The position numbers and the translations under genes were made by a program. A stretch of 64,000 bases of DNA. Origin: Gracilimonas sp965227785. GTDB lineage: Bacteria; Bacteroidota; Rhodothermia; Balneolales; Balneolaceae. The DNA lies in NCBI RefSeq assembly GCF_965227785.1, contig NZ_OZ245785.1, forward strand, positions 1,426,001-1,490,000. Direction: 5' to 3'. Position 1 is the stretch's first letter. The number at the start of each line of letters is the position of its first letter. Shown here piece after piece: positions 25,778 to 33,063 of this stretch. The notes below the pieces were generated by a model. It had not been told where the DNA came from, did not search any database, and saw only the letters and a list, made by a program, of their open reading frames with translations.

Positions 25778-26167
25778 ATGAAAAAGCTATTTCCTCAAGC
25801 TGTTATTCTCATCATAATTGTTTTAGTAGGATACGGTTGCATGGGCCCGGAGGAAGCTCCTAAGCCTGATAACCTGATCAGTGAACAAAATTACATCGAT
25901 CTCCTGATCGAAATGCAGCATATTTCTACCTACAGGGATGCCCAACCCGACAGCGTAAACGCTGATTCGCTGAAAGCGTTGGTCTACGATAAATTTGGTA
26001 TAACCGAAGAGCAGTTTCTAAACTCTCATACATTTTACCAAAAGCAGGTAGAGCGCCAATTAATCAGGGTACAGGAAGTGATTCGCCAGCTGGAAAATGA
26101 GGAGCAGTATATCCAGGTGCATATTGATTCCGTGAAGGCAGCAAAGAGAGATTCAACGGGGGGATAG
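25778..26167 (+). CDS. DUF4296-like lipoprotein
   Basis: A lipobox (LVGYGC, Cys21) marks an outer-membrane or periplasmic lipoprotein of 129 residues. The conserved patterns LIEMQHIS and YDKFGITEEQFLNSHTFY, followed by a long charged helix, match what I know as DUF4296 of Bacteroidota. Function is unknown. The stop codon TAG lies 3 bases before the matched core of the four-helix-bundle element's left inverted repeat, in the same repeat-like sequence. Confidence 0.8.
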   Translation: MKKLFPQAVILIIIVLVGYGCMGPEEAPKPDNLISEQNYIDLLIEMQHISTYRDAQPDSVNADSLKALVYDKFGITEEQFLNSHTFYQKQVERQLIRVQEVIRQLENEEQYIQVHIDSVKAAKRDSTGG

Positions 26168-26169
26168 GT

Positions 26170-26206
26170 GTTAGGTTTTAGGGGCAAGGTTTTAGGTGTT
26201 AGGGGT
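26170..26206 (+). repeat. Left inverted repeat of the four-helix-bundle element
   Basis: The arm is built from GTTAGG and GTTTTAGG units and so is internally repetitive and rich in TAG triplets. It matches the right arm at 35 of 37 positions. Confidence 0.8.
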
Positions 26207-26209
26207 AGG

Positions 26210-26554
26210 TCACTTGTTTAAAAGGGTGTGTAGCATTTTTTGAACTTCGGTATTGAATTCCAGAGCGGAGTCAAGCTTATCGCTTTCAATAATTTGATTT
26301 TCCTTAAGCAACAATAATTGGGTTTCAAGCTCAAAACTGGAACCAAGTGATATTCTCAGAAATCTTTTAAAATCTTTACGGCTTTCTCTGCTACAAGCTT
26401 CAGCAATATTGGAAGGAACCGAAATTGATGATCTTATAATCTGATCTCTGTAAGTGTATCTCTCAACTTTTGGCAGTTCTTTAATGATGACATGTACAAT
26501 TGAAGTCATTTCCATGCTTCGCTGCCAAACTATAAGCTTTTTGAAATTTTTCAT
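26210..26554 (-). CDS. Four-helix-bundle protein, S23 ribosomal/IVP family
   Basis: This 114-residue protein has the S23 family pattern. It opens MKNFKKLIVWQRSMEM and continues LPKVERYTYRDQIIRSSISV. PSNIAEACSRESRKDFKRFL and LGSSFELETQLLL follow, giving four amphipathic helices. Relatives are encoded in 23S rRNA intervening sequences, and Avd, an accessory protein of diversity-generating retroelements, shares the fold. No reverse transcriptase or template repeat is visible nearby. The basic surface suggests nucleic-acid binding. Its function here is unknown. The gene fills the space between two inverted repeats, so it is probably carried as a unit. Confidence 0.88.
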   Translation of the reverse strand: MKNFKKLIVWQRSMEMTSIVHVIIKELPKVERYTYRDQIIRSSISVPSNIAEACSRESRKDFKRFLRISLGSSFELETQLLLLKENQIIESDKLDSALEFNTEVQKMLHTLLNK

Positions 26555-26651
26555 CAGATCTACTCTTTGGCTTGTTATTCAGTAAGAGCTCTGAAAACCC
26601 AATTCCTTACAAAACTAAATAGTCTTTACTCAAATAGAAGCATGCACAAAC

Positions 26652-26688
26652 ACCACTAACACCTAAAACCTTGTCCCTAAAACCTAAC
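26652..26688 (-). repeat. Right inverted repeat of the four-helix-bundle element
   Basis: This is the inverted copy of the left arm with two mismatches. On the minus strand, repeat-like TTAGGGTAGG just outside the arm forms the last codons and stop of recQ. Confidence 0.8.
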
Positions 26689-28620
26689 CTACCCTAACCT
26701 ACAATAATAGCCCGGTTTAGAGGGCACCGTGGTCACTTTATCCTCACGTATCAAAAACTGAAGGGCCTGCTGTACTTTTCGTTTAGACCGCCTGGTTGAA
26801 CTGCATAGTTGAGATATCGTCTTTTCCTCCGATTTAAGTTCATCGTAAATAGCTTTTATGTCCTCATCAGTTGGATTAGCGTCTTCTGAGCACCCATTTT
26901 TCAGGCAATTATCGCAGTGGCCGCAGGGCTCTGCATCCGTATCTCCAAAGTAATTTCGAAGATATACCTCCCGGCACTGATCGGTTAAAATATATCCGTG
27001 CATATGTTCAAGCTTACGGAACAGGTTGTTTCGGTGCGACTCCACCTCTTTCTTTGTCAGTGGTAAGTTTTTGGAACGAGCTTCCAGCACTTTGACCAGG
27101 CTTCGTTGTTTATGCATCTCAAAAACCAATACCTGATCGTTCTGCATCAGCACGTTTAATCCTTTTACCAGGGCATTTCTGCGTATGCCGAGTTTATCCA
27201 ACACATATTCTTCATCCAGCTGCACCATTTCTTTAAAGGCCAAACCCCCAAACATCCGCTCCAGCTTATCGGTGAATTCAGCCTTCTCCTCGTTCTTACA
27301 CTTTTCCCGGAAAGTCTTCATCGCGTTTTGGCTGAGGGTAAACTGCACGCTTACCGCCGGCTTTACTTCTTCCTGCATAGCTATCACATCAAACTGATCC
27401 AGCAGTCGCATGGCTGCACGTGCTTTTCCGTATTTAAGCTTTCCCCTTTTTTTGATCTGTTCGATGTCGAATGACATGGACTCTTCCATTTCTGATCCTA
27501 CCGCCAGGTGAAAACTGTCGCATAAAACCTGATAGACGTGGTTCAGTTCATCCAACGTCGGATAACCCTGATCTATGCGGTCGTCGGCTTTGTGGTAGTC
27601 CGATTCTCTATAAAGTAAAATTGGAAAACTTTCTTCCCCATCCCGACCGGCCCGGCCTGCTTCCTGGTAGTAGGCCTCCAGTGAATACGGCATCTCTTCA
27701 TGAATTACATACCGGCAGTTGGGTTTATCAATCCCCATCCCGAAAGCATTAGTTGCAGCTACCAGTGGTGTTTCCCCTGAGATCCATCGCTGCTGAATGG
27801 CTTTACGTTCTTCTGATCCTACCCCTGCATGGTAGGCCTCGGTTTTTATACCCATTCGGGAAAACCGCTCGGCCTGCAACTCACAGTTCTTGCGGGTTCC
27901 GCCGTAAATAAGTCCATCTCCTTTCCGGGCTCCCTTTTTTACCGACTCCTCCAGCTTCTTTTTCTTATTGGGAGCATTAACTACCCACCATTTTAAATTA
28001 GGACGAGAAAATCCCCGGGAAATGACGTTAGCATCTTCAAAACCAATTGAATCCAAAATGTCTTTTTGAACCTCCGGCGTGGCTGTTGCCGTAAGGGCAA
28101 TCCAACGGGTTTGATCGGCAATGGGTTCCAGCGATTCTCTTATATCCCGATAACTGGGTCGGAAATCATGCCCCCATTCACTAATACAATGTGCTTCATC
28201 AACTGCTACCAGGTCGATATTCAACCGTGGCATTTCTGCCTCCCAAAGTGTGGTTTTCAGTCGCTCCGGGGCGCAATACAACAGCTTGTACATTCCATTT
28301 CTGGCATTCACTAACCGCTGCTCGACCTCATAAGATGGAATAGTACTGTTTATAAATGTGGCCGAAACACCTTTGGCCTTCAGTTGCTGAACCTGGTCTT
28401 GCATCAGGGCGACAAGCGGTGAGATTACCAGCGTCATACCCTCAAAAACAGTAGCCGGAACCTGGTAACAAAGGGATTTCCCGCCACCGGTTGGAAAAAG
28501 CACCAGTGTATCCAACCCATCAAAAACAGAACGGACTACCTCATCCTGTCCTGGACGAAATCCATCAAACCCCCAAATTTTTTTTAAATTTAATTCTGCT
28601 TTCTGAAAATAATCCTGCAA
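26689..28620 (-). CDS. recQ: ATP-dependent DNA helicase RecQ
   Basis: RecQ unwinds DNA 3' to 5' in recombination and repair. Walker A FPTGGGKSLCYQVPA has Lys48. VDEAHCISEWGHDFR gives the DEAH box and aromatic loop near 139, and QEAGRAGRDG is motif VI. A RQC zinc site (CREVYLRNYF...CGHCDNC) and a winged-helix-like tail follow. At 643 residues it fits RecQ with RQC, and no clear HRDC domain is seen. The last codons and TAG stop lie in repeat-like sequence adjoining the four-helix-bundle element, so the native C-terminus may have been altered. Confidence 0.94.
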   Translation of the reverse strand: MQDYFQKAELNLKKIWGFDGFRPGQDEVVRSVFDGLDTLVLFPTGGGKSLCYQVPATVFEGMTLVISPLVALMQDQVQQLKAKGVSATFINSTIPSYEVEQRLVNARNGMYKLLYCAPERLKTTLWEAEMPRLNIDLVAVDEAHCISEWGHDFRPSYRDIRESLEPIADQTRWIALTATATPEVQKDILDSIGFEDANVISRGFSRPNLKWWVVNAPNKKKKLEESVKKGARKGDGLIYGGTRKNCELQAERFSRMGIKTEAYHAGVGSEERKAIQQRWISGETPLVAATNAFGMGIDKPNCRYVIHEEMPYSLEAYYQEAGRAGRDGEESFPILLYRESDYHKADDRIDQGYPTLDELNHVYQVLCDSFHLAVGSEMEESMSFDIEQIKKRGKLKYGKARAAMRLLDQFDVIAMQEEVKPAVSVQFTLSQNAMKTFREKCKNEEKAEFTDKLERMFGGLAFKEMVQLDEEYVLDKLGIRRNALVKGLNVLMQNDQVLVFEMHKQRSLVKVLEARSKNLPLTKKEVESHRNNLFRKLEHMHGYILTDQCREVYLRNYFGDTDAEPCGHCDNCLKNGCSEDANPTDEDIKAIYDELKSEEKTISQLCSSTRRSKRKVQQALQFLIREDKVTTVPSKPGYYCRLG

Positions 28621-28668
28621 TTTTAACCTGTTAGATTTTTTCTCTGTTTTACTTCAAAATACAAACCA

Positions 28669-29625
28669 ATGCGAACAAAATTTCTATTCCTGTTTTTAAT
28701 TATTTCCACCTTGTTTTCCTGTGGAGTTGTTTTCAACAACGACAGTATTGATTATCGGGAAGAGATGCGAAGTTTTGTTCAGGAAATTTCTGAATACGCC
28801 AAAAATCAGAATCCCGACTTTGCCGTTATTCCTCAGAACGGTCACCCTCTGCTCTTGAAAAACGGAACCATAGCCACCGACTACCTCGACGCTGTGGATG
28901 GCCTGGCACAGGAAAGCCTTTTTTTCGGATACAGTAGCGATGATCAGCCAACACCGGCCACCGAGACTAACCAGCTCCTGAAGCTGCTCAACATCGGCAA
29001 GGAAGCCGGGAAAACCATCCTGGTAACCGACTACTGTTTCACTTCTTTCAAGGTAAACAATTCTTATAACCAAAATTCTTCGTTAGGATACCTCTCCTTT
29101 GCGGCTCCCGATCGGGATTTAACCGAAATCCCGGACCAGCCAAATCCATTACCCGGAGTAAATGACGAACAAATTTCCGGTCTATCAGAAGCCCACAATT
29201 TTCTGTATTTGTTGAATAAATCGCAATTTGATTCCAGGGCAGATTTCATCGAAGCTGTGCAAAACACGAATTATGACATCATCGTGATGGATGCTTTTTA
29301 TGGAAGCCGAATGTTCACTCCCGGTGAGGTAGAAGAGCTCAGGCAGAAGAAAAATGGCGGTGAGCGAATGGTGATTAGTTATATGAGCATCGGGGAAGCC
29401 GAAGACTATCGATACTACTGGCAGGAAGGCTGGAGCACCGGCAACCCGGAGTGGCTGGTTCAGGAAAACCCGAACTGGGAAGGAAACTACAAGGTGATGT
29501 ATTGGCATCCTGAATGGAAATCCGTTATCTATGGAAATGAAGATTCTTACCTCCAAAAAATTCTGGATGCCGGTTTTGACGGCGTTTACCTTGACATTAT
29601 TGACGGGTTTGAGTTTTTTGAATGA
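28669..29625 (+). CDS. TM1410/MJ1477-type putative glycoside hydrolase lipoprotein (GH114-like)
   Basis: A lipobox (STLFSC, Cys18) predicts a lipoprotein of 318 residues. The TIM-barrel segments PQNGHPLLLKNG, ILVTDYC, YDIIVMDAFYG, VISYMSIGEAEDYRYYW and FDGVYLDIIDGFEFF match the TM1410 family. That family is related to endo-alpha-1,4-polygalactosaminidases (GH114). It could trim an amino-sugar polysaccharide outside the cell, but activity is unproven for this branch. It is divergent from recQ with a 48-base gap. Confidence 0.82.
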   Translation: MRTKFLFLFLIISTLFSCGVVFNNDSIDYREEMRSFVQEISEYAKNQNPDFAVIPQNGHPLLLKNGTIATDYLDAVDGLAQESLFFGYSSDDQPTPATETNQLLKLLNIGKEAGKTILVTDYCFTSFKVNNSYNQNSSLGYLSFAAPDRDLTEIPDQPNPLPGVNDEQISGLSEAHNFLYLLNKSQFDSRADFIEAVQNTNYDIIVMDAFYGSRMFTPGEVEELRQKKNGGERMVISYMSIGEAEDYRYYWQEGWSTGNPEWLVQENPNWEGNYKVMYWHPEWKSVIYGNEDSYLQKILDAGFDGVYLDIIDGFEFFE

Positions 29626-29685
29626 GCATCGAATTAAAAAGAGATAGCAAATTTCCCGGCTAATCAGGATTATTAAACAAATATT

Positions 29686-30156
29686 ATGAAGAACTTCATT
29701 ACAGTAACACTTTTTTTGGCATTCATGTTTTTAAGCGGATGCTCTCAAGGTGATATCATCGAGTCGAGCTATACCATCAAATCGGGTTCTTCATTTGGTA
29801 TGTGTACCGGACCTTGTTACCAGGAAATGTCTCTTAACGAATCCCAGGCAGTATTAAGAGTACGGGAAAGCAAGGGAGAAGGTGGCCTTTCTGAATTGAA
29901 AGTGGAAAGTAAAAGAGCCGTCAGCCCCCAGGAGTGGTCAGAAATTCAATCACTGGTCGATCAGGAGGCTTTAAATGCATTACCTAAAGTAATTGGCTGT
30001 CCCGATTGTGCCGATGGAGGAGCCGAATGGGTGGAAATCCGAAGTCCCGGTTTTGTAAAGAAAGTTACTTTTGAATACGGGCAACCACCGGCCCAGATTA
30101 AAGAACTGGCTGACAGGCTCAGAGAAACACGTGAAAGTTTAAGTCCCCAGGAATAA
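29686..30156 (+). CDS. Small secreted lipoprotein, unknown function
   Basis: A lipobox (FLSGC, Cys19) heads a 156-residue protein. It has two cysteine-bearing motifs, MCTGPCYQ and GCPDCADGG, which may form disulfides, and a Trp-rich middle (SPQEWSEIQSLV). I do not recognise a function, although the pattern resembles DUF6438-type lipoproteins. It is followed by the DUF1059-like gene after 20 bases and may be co-transcribed with it. Confidence 0.7.
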   Translation: MKNFITVTLFLAFMFLSGCSQGDIIESSYTIKSGSSFGMCTGPCYQEMSLNESQAVLRVRESKGEGGLSELKVESKRAVSPQEWSEIQSLVDQEALNALPKVIGCPDCADGGAEWVEIRSPGFVKKVTFEYGQPPAQIKELADRLRETRESLSPQE

Positions 30157-30176
30157 GCTCTAACCCCTTTTTAATT

Positions 30177-30422
30177 ATGAAAACCATGACCTGCAAACAA
30201 CTGGGTGGAGCCTGCGAACAGGAGTTCACCGCAGAAACTTTTGAAGAAATTGCAGAACTAAGCAGGCAGCATGGAACTGAAATGTTTAAACAGGGTGATG
30301 TTGATCACCATCAGGCCATGCAGGAGATGTCTGAGATGATGAATGATCCCGAGGCTATGCAACAGTGGATGGATAAGAAACGACAGGAATTTGAGTCACT
30401 TCCGGATAATAATACCCTATAA
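30177..30422 (+). CDS. DUF1059-family small protein
   Basis: This 81-residue cytoplasmic protein matches the DUF1059 pattern. It begins MKTMTCKQLGGACEQEFTAE and continues TFEEIAELSRQHGTEMF. It then has a Met-rich acidic tail with HHQAMQEMSEMM and PEAMQQWMDKK. Two cysteines near the N-terminus could bind metal. No biochemical role is established. Its stop is only 6 bases past the stop of the convergent acetyltransferase gene, so the 3' ends overlap. Confidence 0.75.
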   Translation: MKTMTCKQLGGACEQEFTAETFEEIAELSRQHGTEMFKQGDVDHHQAMQEMSEMMNDPEAMQQWMDKKRQEFESLPDNNTL

Positions 30423-30893
30423 CTCCAATACCATCAGTGCTACTTTCTTTTTGCCCCCTTCTGTTTTTTGCTCAGCCACTTTCCTGAATCCTATTACTTT
30501 ATGAAATTCCAGTGAATTAGGGTTCGGTGGTTTAAGGTTCACTTCACAGGTAATCAGCTTTTGCTCAGAGTTTTTGGCCAGATACTGATATAAAGCCGTA
30601 CCAAGCTTCCTGCCTCTAAACTTTTCCGCGATAACAATACGATCCACATAATCAAAGTCGTCATAATTGTTAGAAAAGAACGCATAGTTTAGACTTTCAT
30701 AGTCCAGCCCTTTTTGAAGCACAATCATAAATCCTGCAAGCTCTCCCTCCTCTTCTATTATCAAAAAAGGGTTTGCCTTGTCCACATAATATTCCATTTC
30801 ACTAAGATCCTCACTGGTTACGTGGGGAACGGAGGCTTCGTTCAAAGCTAATACTGCAGGGAGATCTTCCTTTGTGGCATTCCTGATCTTCAT
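30417..30893 (-). CDS. GNAT-family N-acetyltransferase
   Basis: A 158-residue single GNAT domain has IRNATKEDLPAVLALNEASV at the start, then FLIIEEEGELAGFMIVL. The acetyl-CoA-binding stretch IVIAEKFRGRKLGTALYQYL (Arg-x-x-Gly-x-Gly/Ala type) follows, and NPNSLEFHKVIGFRKV comes near the end. The ATG at 30893 is preferred over a TTG two codons upstream. The acceptor substrate is unknown. Confidence 0.85.
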   Translation of the reverse strand: MKIRNATKEDLPAVLALNEASVPHVTSEDLSEMEYYVDKANPFLIIEEEGELAGFMIVLQKGLDYESLNYAFFSNNYDDFDYVDRIVIAEKFRGRKLGTALYQYLAKNSEQKLITCEVNLKPPNPNSLEFHKVIGFRKVAEQKTEGGKKKVALMVLEL

Positions 30894-30971
30894 CAACAAA
30901 AAAATTTGGTAATTAACAGCTGAAATTTCGACGTTCTGTAACCTAAATCAAACTAATTGTAATAGCTACTT

Positions 30972-32114
30972 ATGGACTGCAAAAAATCTTACTTCCGGCT
31001 CGATGAATCGGTCACCTATCTTAACTGTGCCTATATGTCGCCACAGCTGAAATCAGTAGAAGAGGCCGGAGTTTGGGGTGTTCAACGAAAACGTAACCCG
31101 TTTAAAATTTCACCGGATGAGTTTTTTGGTGAAACGGATCAGCTTAGGGATGAATTTGCCAAACTAATTAATGCCAATGATCCTAAACGCATCGTGGTTA
31201 TACCCTCTGTTTCTTACGGAATGGCTAATGTTGCTAAGAACGTAGAGATTTCCCAAGGCGATAATATCATACTTGTGGGTGAACAGTTTCCGAGTAATGT
31301 TTATCCATGGCGGTCGGTGGTTCAGGAAAAAGGCGGTGAGATAATCACCATCACCCCTCCCAAAGAACATGAAAACCGGGGCAAGATCTGGAATGAGAAG
31401 GTACTAAATGCCATCAACGACCGGACGAAACTGGTAGCAATGGGAAACATCCATTGGGCTGATGGCACACTGTTTGACTTGAAAACTATCCGAAAACGTA
31501 CCCGGGACGTGGGAGCATGGCTTGCCATCGATGGAACGCAATCGGTGGGAGCTCTCCCTTTTGATATTTCTGAAATTCAACCTGATGCCTTGGTTTGTGC
31601 CGGATACAAATGGTTGATGGGACCATATTCCATTGGTCTGGCTTACTATGGACCTGCGCTGGATAACGGCAAGCCGGTCGAAGAAAACTGGATCAATCGC
31701 TACGAAAGTGAAAACTTCGCAAACCTGGTCAATTATAATGATGATTATCAGCCGGGAGCTTTACGCTACGAAGTAGGTGAACACAGTAATTTCATCCTTG
31801 TTCCCATGATGCTTAAAGCCATTCAACAGCTGAATGAATGGGGCGTGGAGAACATCCAGCAGTATTGCCGGGATTTAATTGCCGAACCTGTTGACAAGCT
31901 AAAAGCAGCCGGCTACAGAATTGAAGATTCTGATTACAGAGCTTCTCACTTGTTTGGAATTCGGTTGGGCGAATCACATGACATGGATCAGATTAAAGCT
32001 GCGTTTGATAAGCAAAACATCCTGGTGTCCTTCCGGGGTGATTCTATTCGGGTTTCGCCTAATGTGTACAATACGCAAGAAGAGATAGAGCAGCTTGTGC
32101 ACACGTTAGCTTAG
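30972..32114 (+). CDS. Class V aminotransferase (PLP-dependent)
   Basis: This 380-residue enzyme has the class V fold with SYGMANVAKNV, IHWADGTLFDL, and the cofactor Asp in AIDGTQSVGALPFD. The Schiff-base Lys lies in CAGYKWLMGPYSIG near 213. Relatives include isopenicillin-N epimerase-like and cysteine-desulfurase-like enzymes, but the substrate cannot be assigned. A strong terminator lies 8 bases after its stop. Confidence 0.88.
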   Translation: MDCKKSYFRLDESVTYLNCAYMSPQLKSVEEAGVWGVQRKRNPFKISPDEFFGETDQLRDEFAKLINANDPKRIVVIPSVSYGMANVAKNVEISQGDNIILVGEQFPSNVYPWRSVVQEKGGEIITITPPKEHENRGKIWNEKVLNAINDRTKLVAMGNIHWADGTLFDLKTIRKRTRDVGAWLAIDGTQSVGALPFDISEIQPDALVCAGYKWLMGPYSIGLAYYGPALDNGKPVEENWINRYESENFANLVNYNDDYQPGALRYEVGEHSNFILVPMMLKAIQQLNEWGVENIQQYCRDLIAEPVDKLKAAGYRIEDSDYRASHLFGIRLGESHDMDQIKAAFDKQNILVSFRGDSIRVSPNVYNTQEEIEQLVHTLA

Positions 32115-32121
32115 TAAAACA

Positions 32122-32149
32122 GTAAAGACACAAAATCTTGTGTCTTTAC
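32122..32149. terminator. Bidirectional terminator hairpin
   Basis: GTAAAGACACAA and TTGTGTCTTTAC form a perfect 12-base stem around an AATC loop. It lies between the convergent aminotransferase and sdhB genes. There is no long T tract on either side, but the position and stem strength fit a shared terminator. Confidence 0.75.
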
Positions 32150-32176
32150 ATTTACTGGATATGGTAATAACCTAAA

Positions 32177-32935
32177 TCAATTTCCGCTCATCACCGCTTT
32201 CATGTAATCGCGGCGCATTTCGGCGATAGCAGAAATGGAGATTCCTACCGGACAAACGGCTTCACATTCTGCGAAGTTGGAGCAGTCGCCAAAGCCTTCT
32301 TCCTTCATTTGGTCAACCATTGCAACAACTCGGTCTTTGCGCTCAACTTCGCCTTGTGGCAATTTATTGAGATGTGCAATCTTGGCGCCGGTAAATAGAG
32401 ATGCAGAAGCATTCGGGCAAGCTGCTACACACGCTCCGCAACCAATACAGGTGGCGTAGTCGAAAGCCGCATCTGCTTTTTCTTTTTCAACTGGAATGGC
32501 GTTTGCTTCTGCGGCAGAACCTGTTTTCACAGACACGTAACCACCAGCTTCAATAATTCGGTCAAAGGCACTGCGATCTACTACCAAATCTTTGATAACA
32601 GGAAAGGAAGCAGCTCTTGGAGGCTCTATGGTAATATTATCTCCGTCGCTATAGTTACGCATATGCAGCTGACAGGCTGCAACCCGTTGTTTTGGTCCGT
32701 GTGCACGTCCATCTATTACCAGGTTACAAGATCCGCAAATTCCTTCCCGGCAATCGTAATCAAATTCAACCGGCTCTTTCCCTTCCAGCATCAGCTCTTC
32801 GTTGAGTACGTCAAGCATTTCCAGGAAAGACATATGCTCATTGACATTATCGAGCGTATACTCTTCGAAATGTCCCTGCGCATTCGGGCCGTTCTGCTTC
32901 CAGTATTTAAGATGAATGGTCATTTCTTTACTCAT
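32177..32935 (-). CDS. sdhB: Succinate dehydrogenase/fumarate reductase iron-sulfur subunit
   Basis: SdhB carries electrons from the flavoprotein to the membrane quinone site through three Fe-S clusters. The plant-type [2Fe-2S] site DCREGICGSCNLVIDG is near residue 60, CIGCGACVAACPNAS near 160, and CSNFAECEAVCPVGIS near 220. The 252-residue length matches the Bacteroidota/epsilon type B enzyme. It is last in the operon and is separated from sdhA by 128 bases that hold an inverted repeat pair. Confidence 0.95.
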   Translation of the reverse strand: MSKEMTIHLKYWKQNGPNAQGHFEEYTLDNVNEHMSFLEMLDVLNEELMLEGKEPVEFDYDCREGICGSCNLVIDGRAHGPKQRVAACQLHMRNYSDGDNITIEPPRAASFPVIKDLVVDRSAFDRIIEAGGYVSVKTGSAAEANAIPVEKEKADAAFDYATCIGCGACVAACPNASASLFTGAKIAHLNKLPQGEVERKDRVVAMVDQMKEEGFGDCSNFAECEAVCPVGISISAIAEMRRDYMKAVMSGN

Positions 32936-32950
32936 AGTGCAATAATTTTT

Positions 32951-33062
32951 GCCACAAAAGCTCTAAAACACGAAGGGTATAATCTGTCTGGGATCATATG
33001 TTGAATCATGTTATTGCTCTTCCGGTTTAACATTAAATTTTGTGTTTTCGTGATTTAGTGGC
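32951..33062. repeat. Inverted repeat pair, GCCACTAAA...CACGAAAA type, between sdhA and sdhB
   Basis: The left arm at 32951-32974 reads GCCACAAAAGCTCTAAAACA then CGAA. The right arm at 33035-33062, read in reverse, gives GCCACTAAATCACGAAAACA. The arms share the GCCAC start and a repeated ACxAAAA unit and are 60 bases apart. The right arm ends 2 bases before the sdhA stop. A similar pair lies at 55181-55251. Confidence 0.6.
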
Positions 33063-33063
33063 T

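Larger units (their letters stand above)
26170..26688. mobile_element. S23 four-helix-bundle element bounded by 37-base inverted repeats
   Basis: The unit is 519 bases long. Left arm 26170-26206 (GTTAGGTTTTAGGGGCAAGG...) and right arm 26652-26688 are inverted copies that agree at 35 of 37 positions. Inside is one gene in reverse orientation, whose stop lies 3 bases from the left arm. The gene starts 98 bases from the right arm. No transposase gene and no clear target duplication are visible. It sits between the convergent lipoprotein and recQ genes, whose stop codons lie in repeat-like sequence just outside the matched 37 bases. S23 proteins are known from intervening sequences in 23S rRNA genes, but no rRNA flanks are present here. 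Confidence 0.65.

Noticed and set aside
26170..26688. The S23 gene as part of a 23S rRNA intervening sequence
   Set aside because: Both flanks are protein-coding (a lipoprotein and recQ), with no rRNA sequence nearby.
26170..26688. S23/Avd-like gene as part of a diversity-generating retroelement
   Set aside because: No reverse transcriptase and no template or variable repeat pair was found within the window.
30972..32114. Cysteine desulfurase (iscS/sufS) assignment for the class V aminotransferase
   Set aside because: The catalytic cysteine loop near the C-terminus and Fe-S partner genes are not seen, so only the broad family is named.
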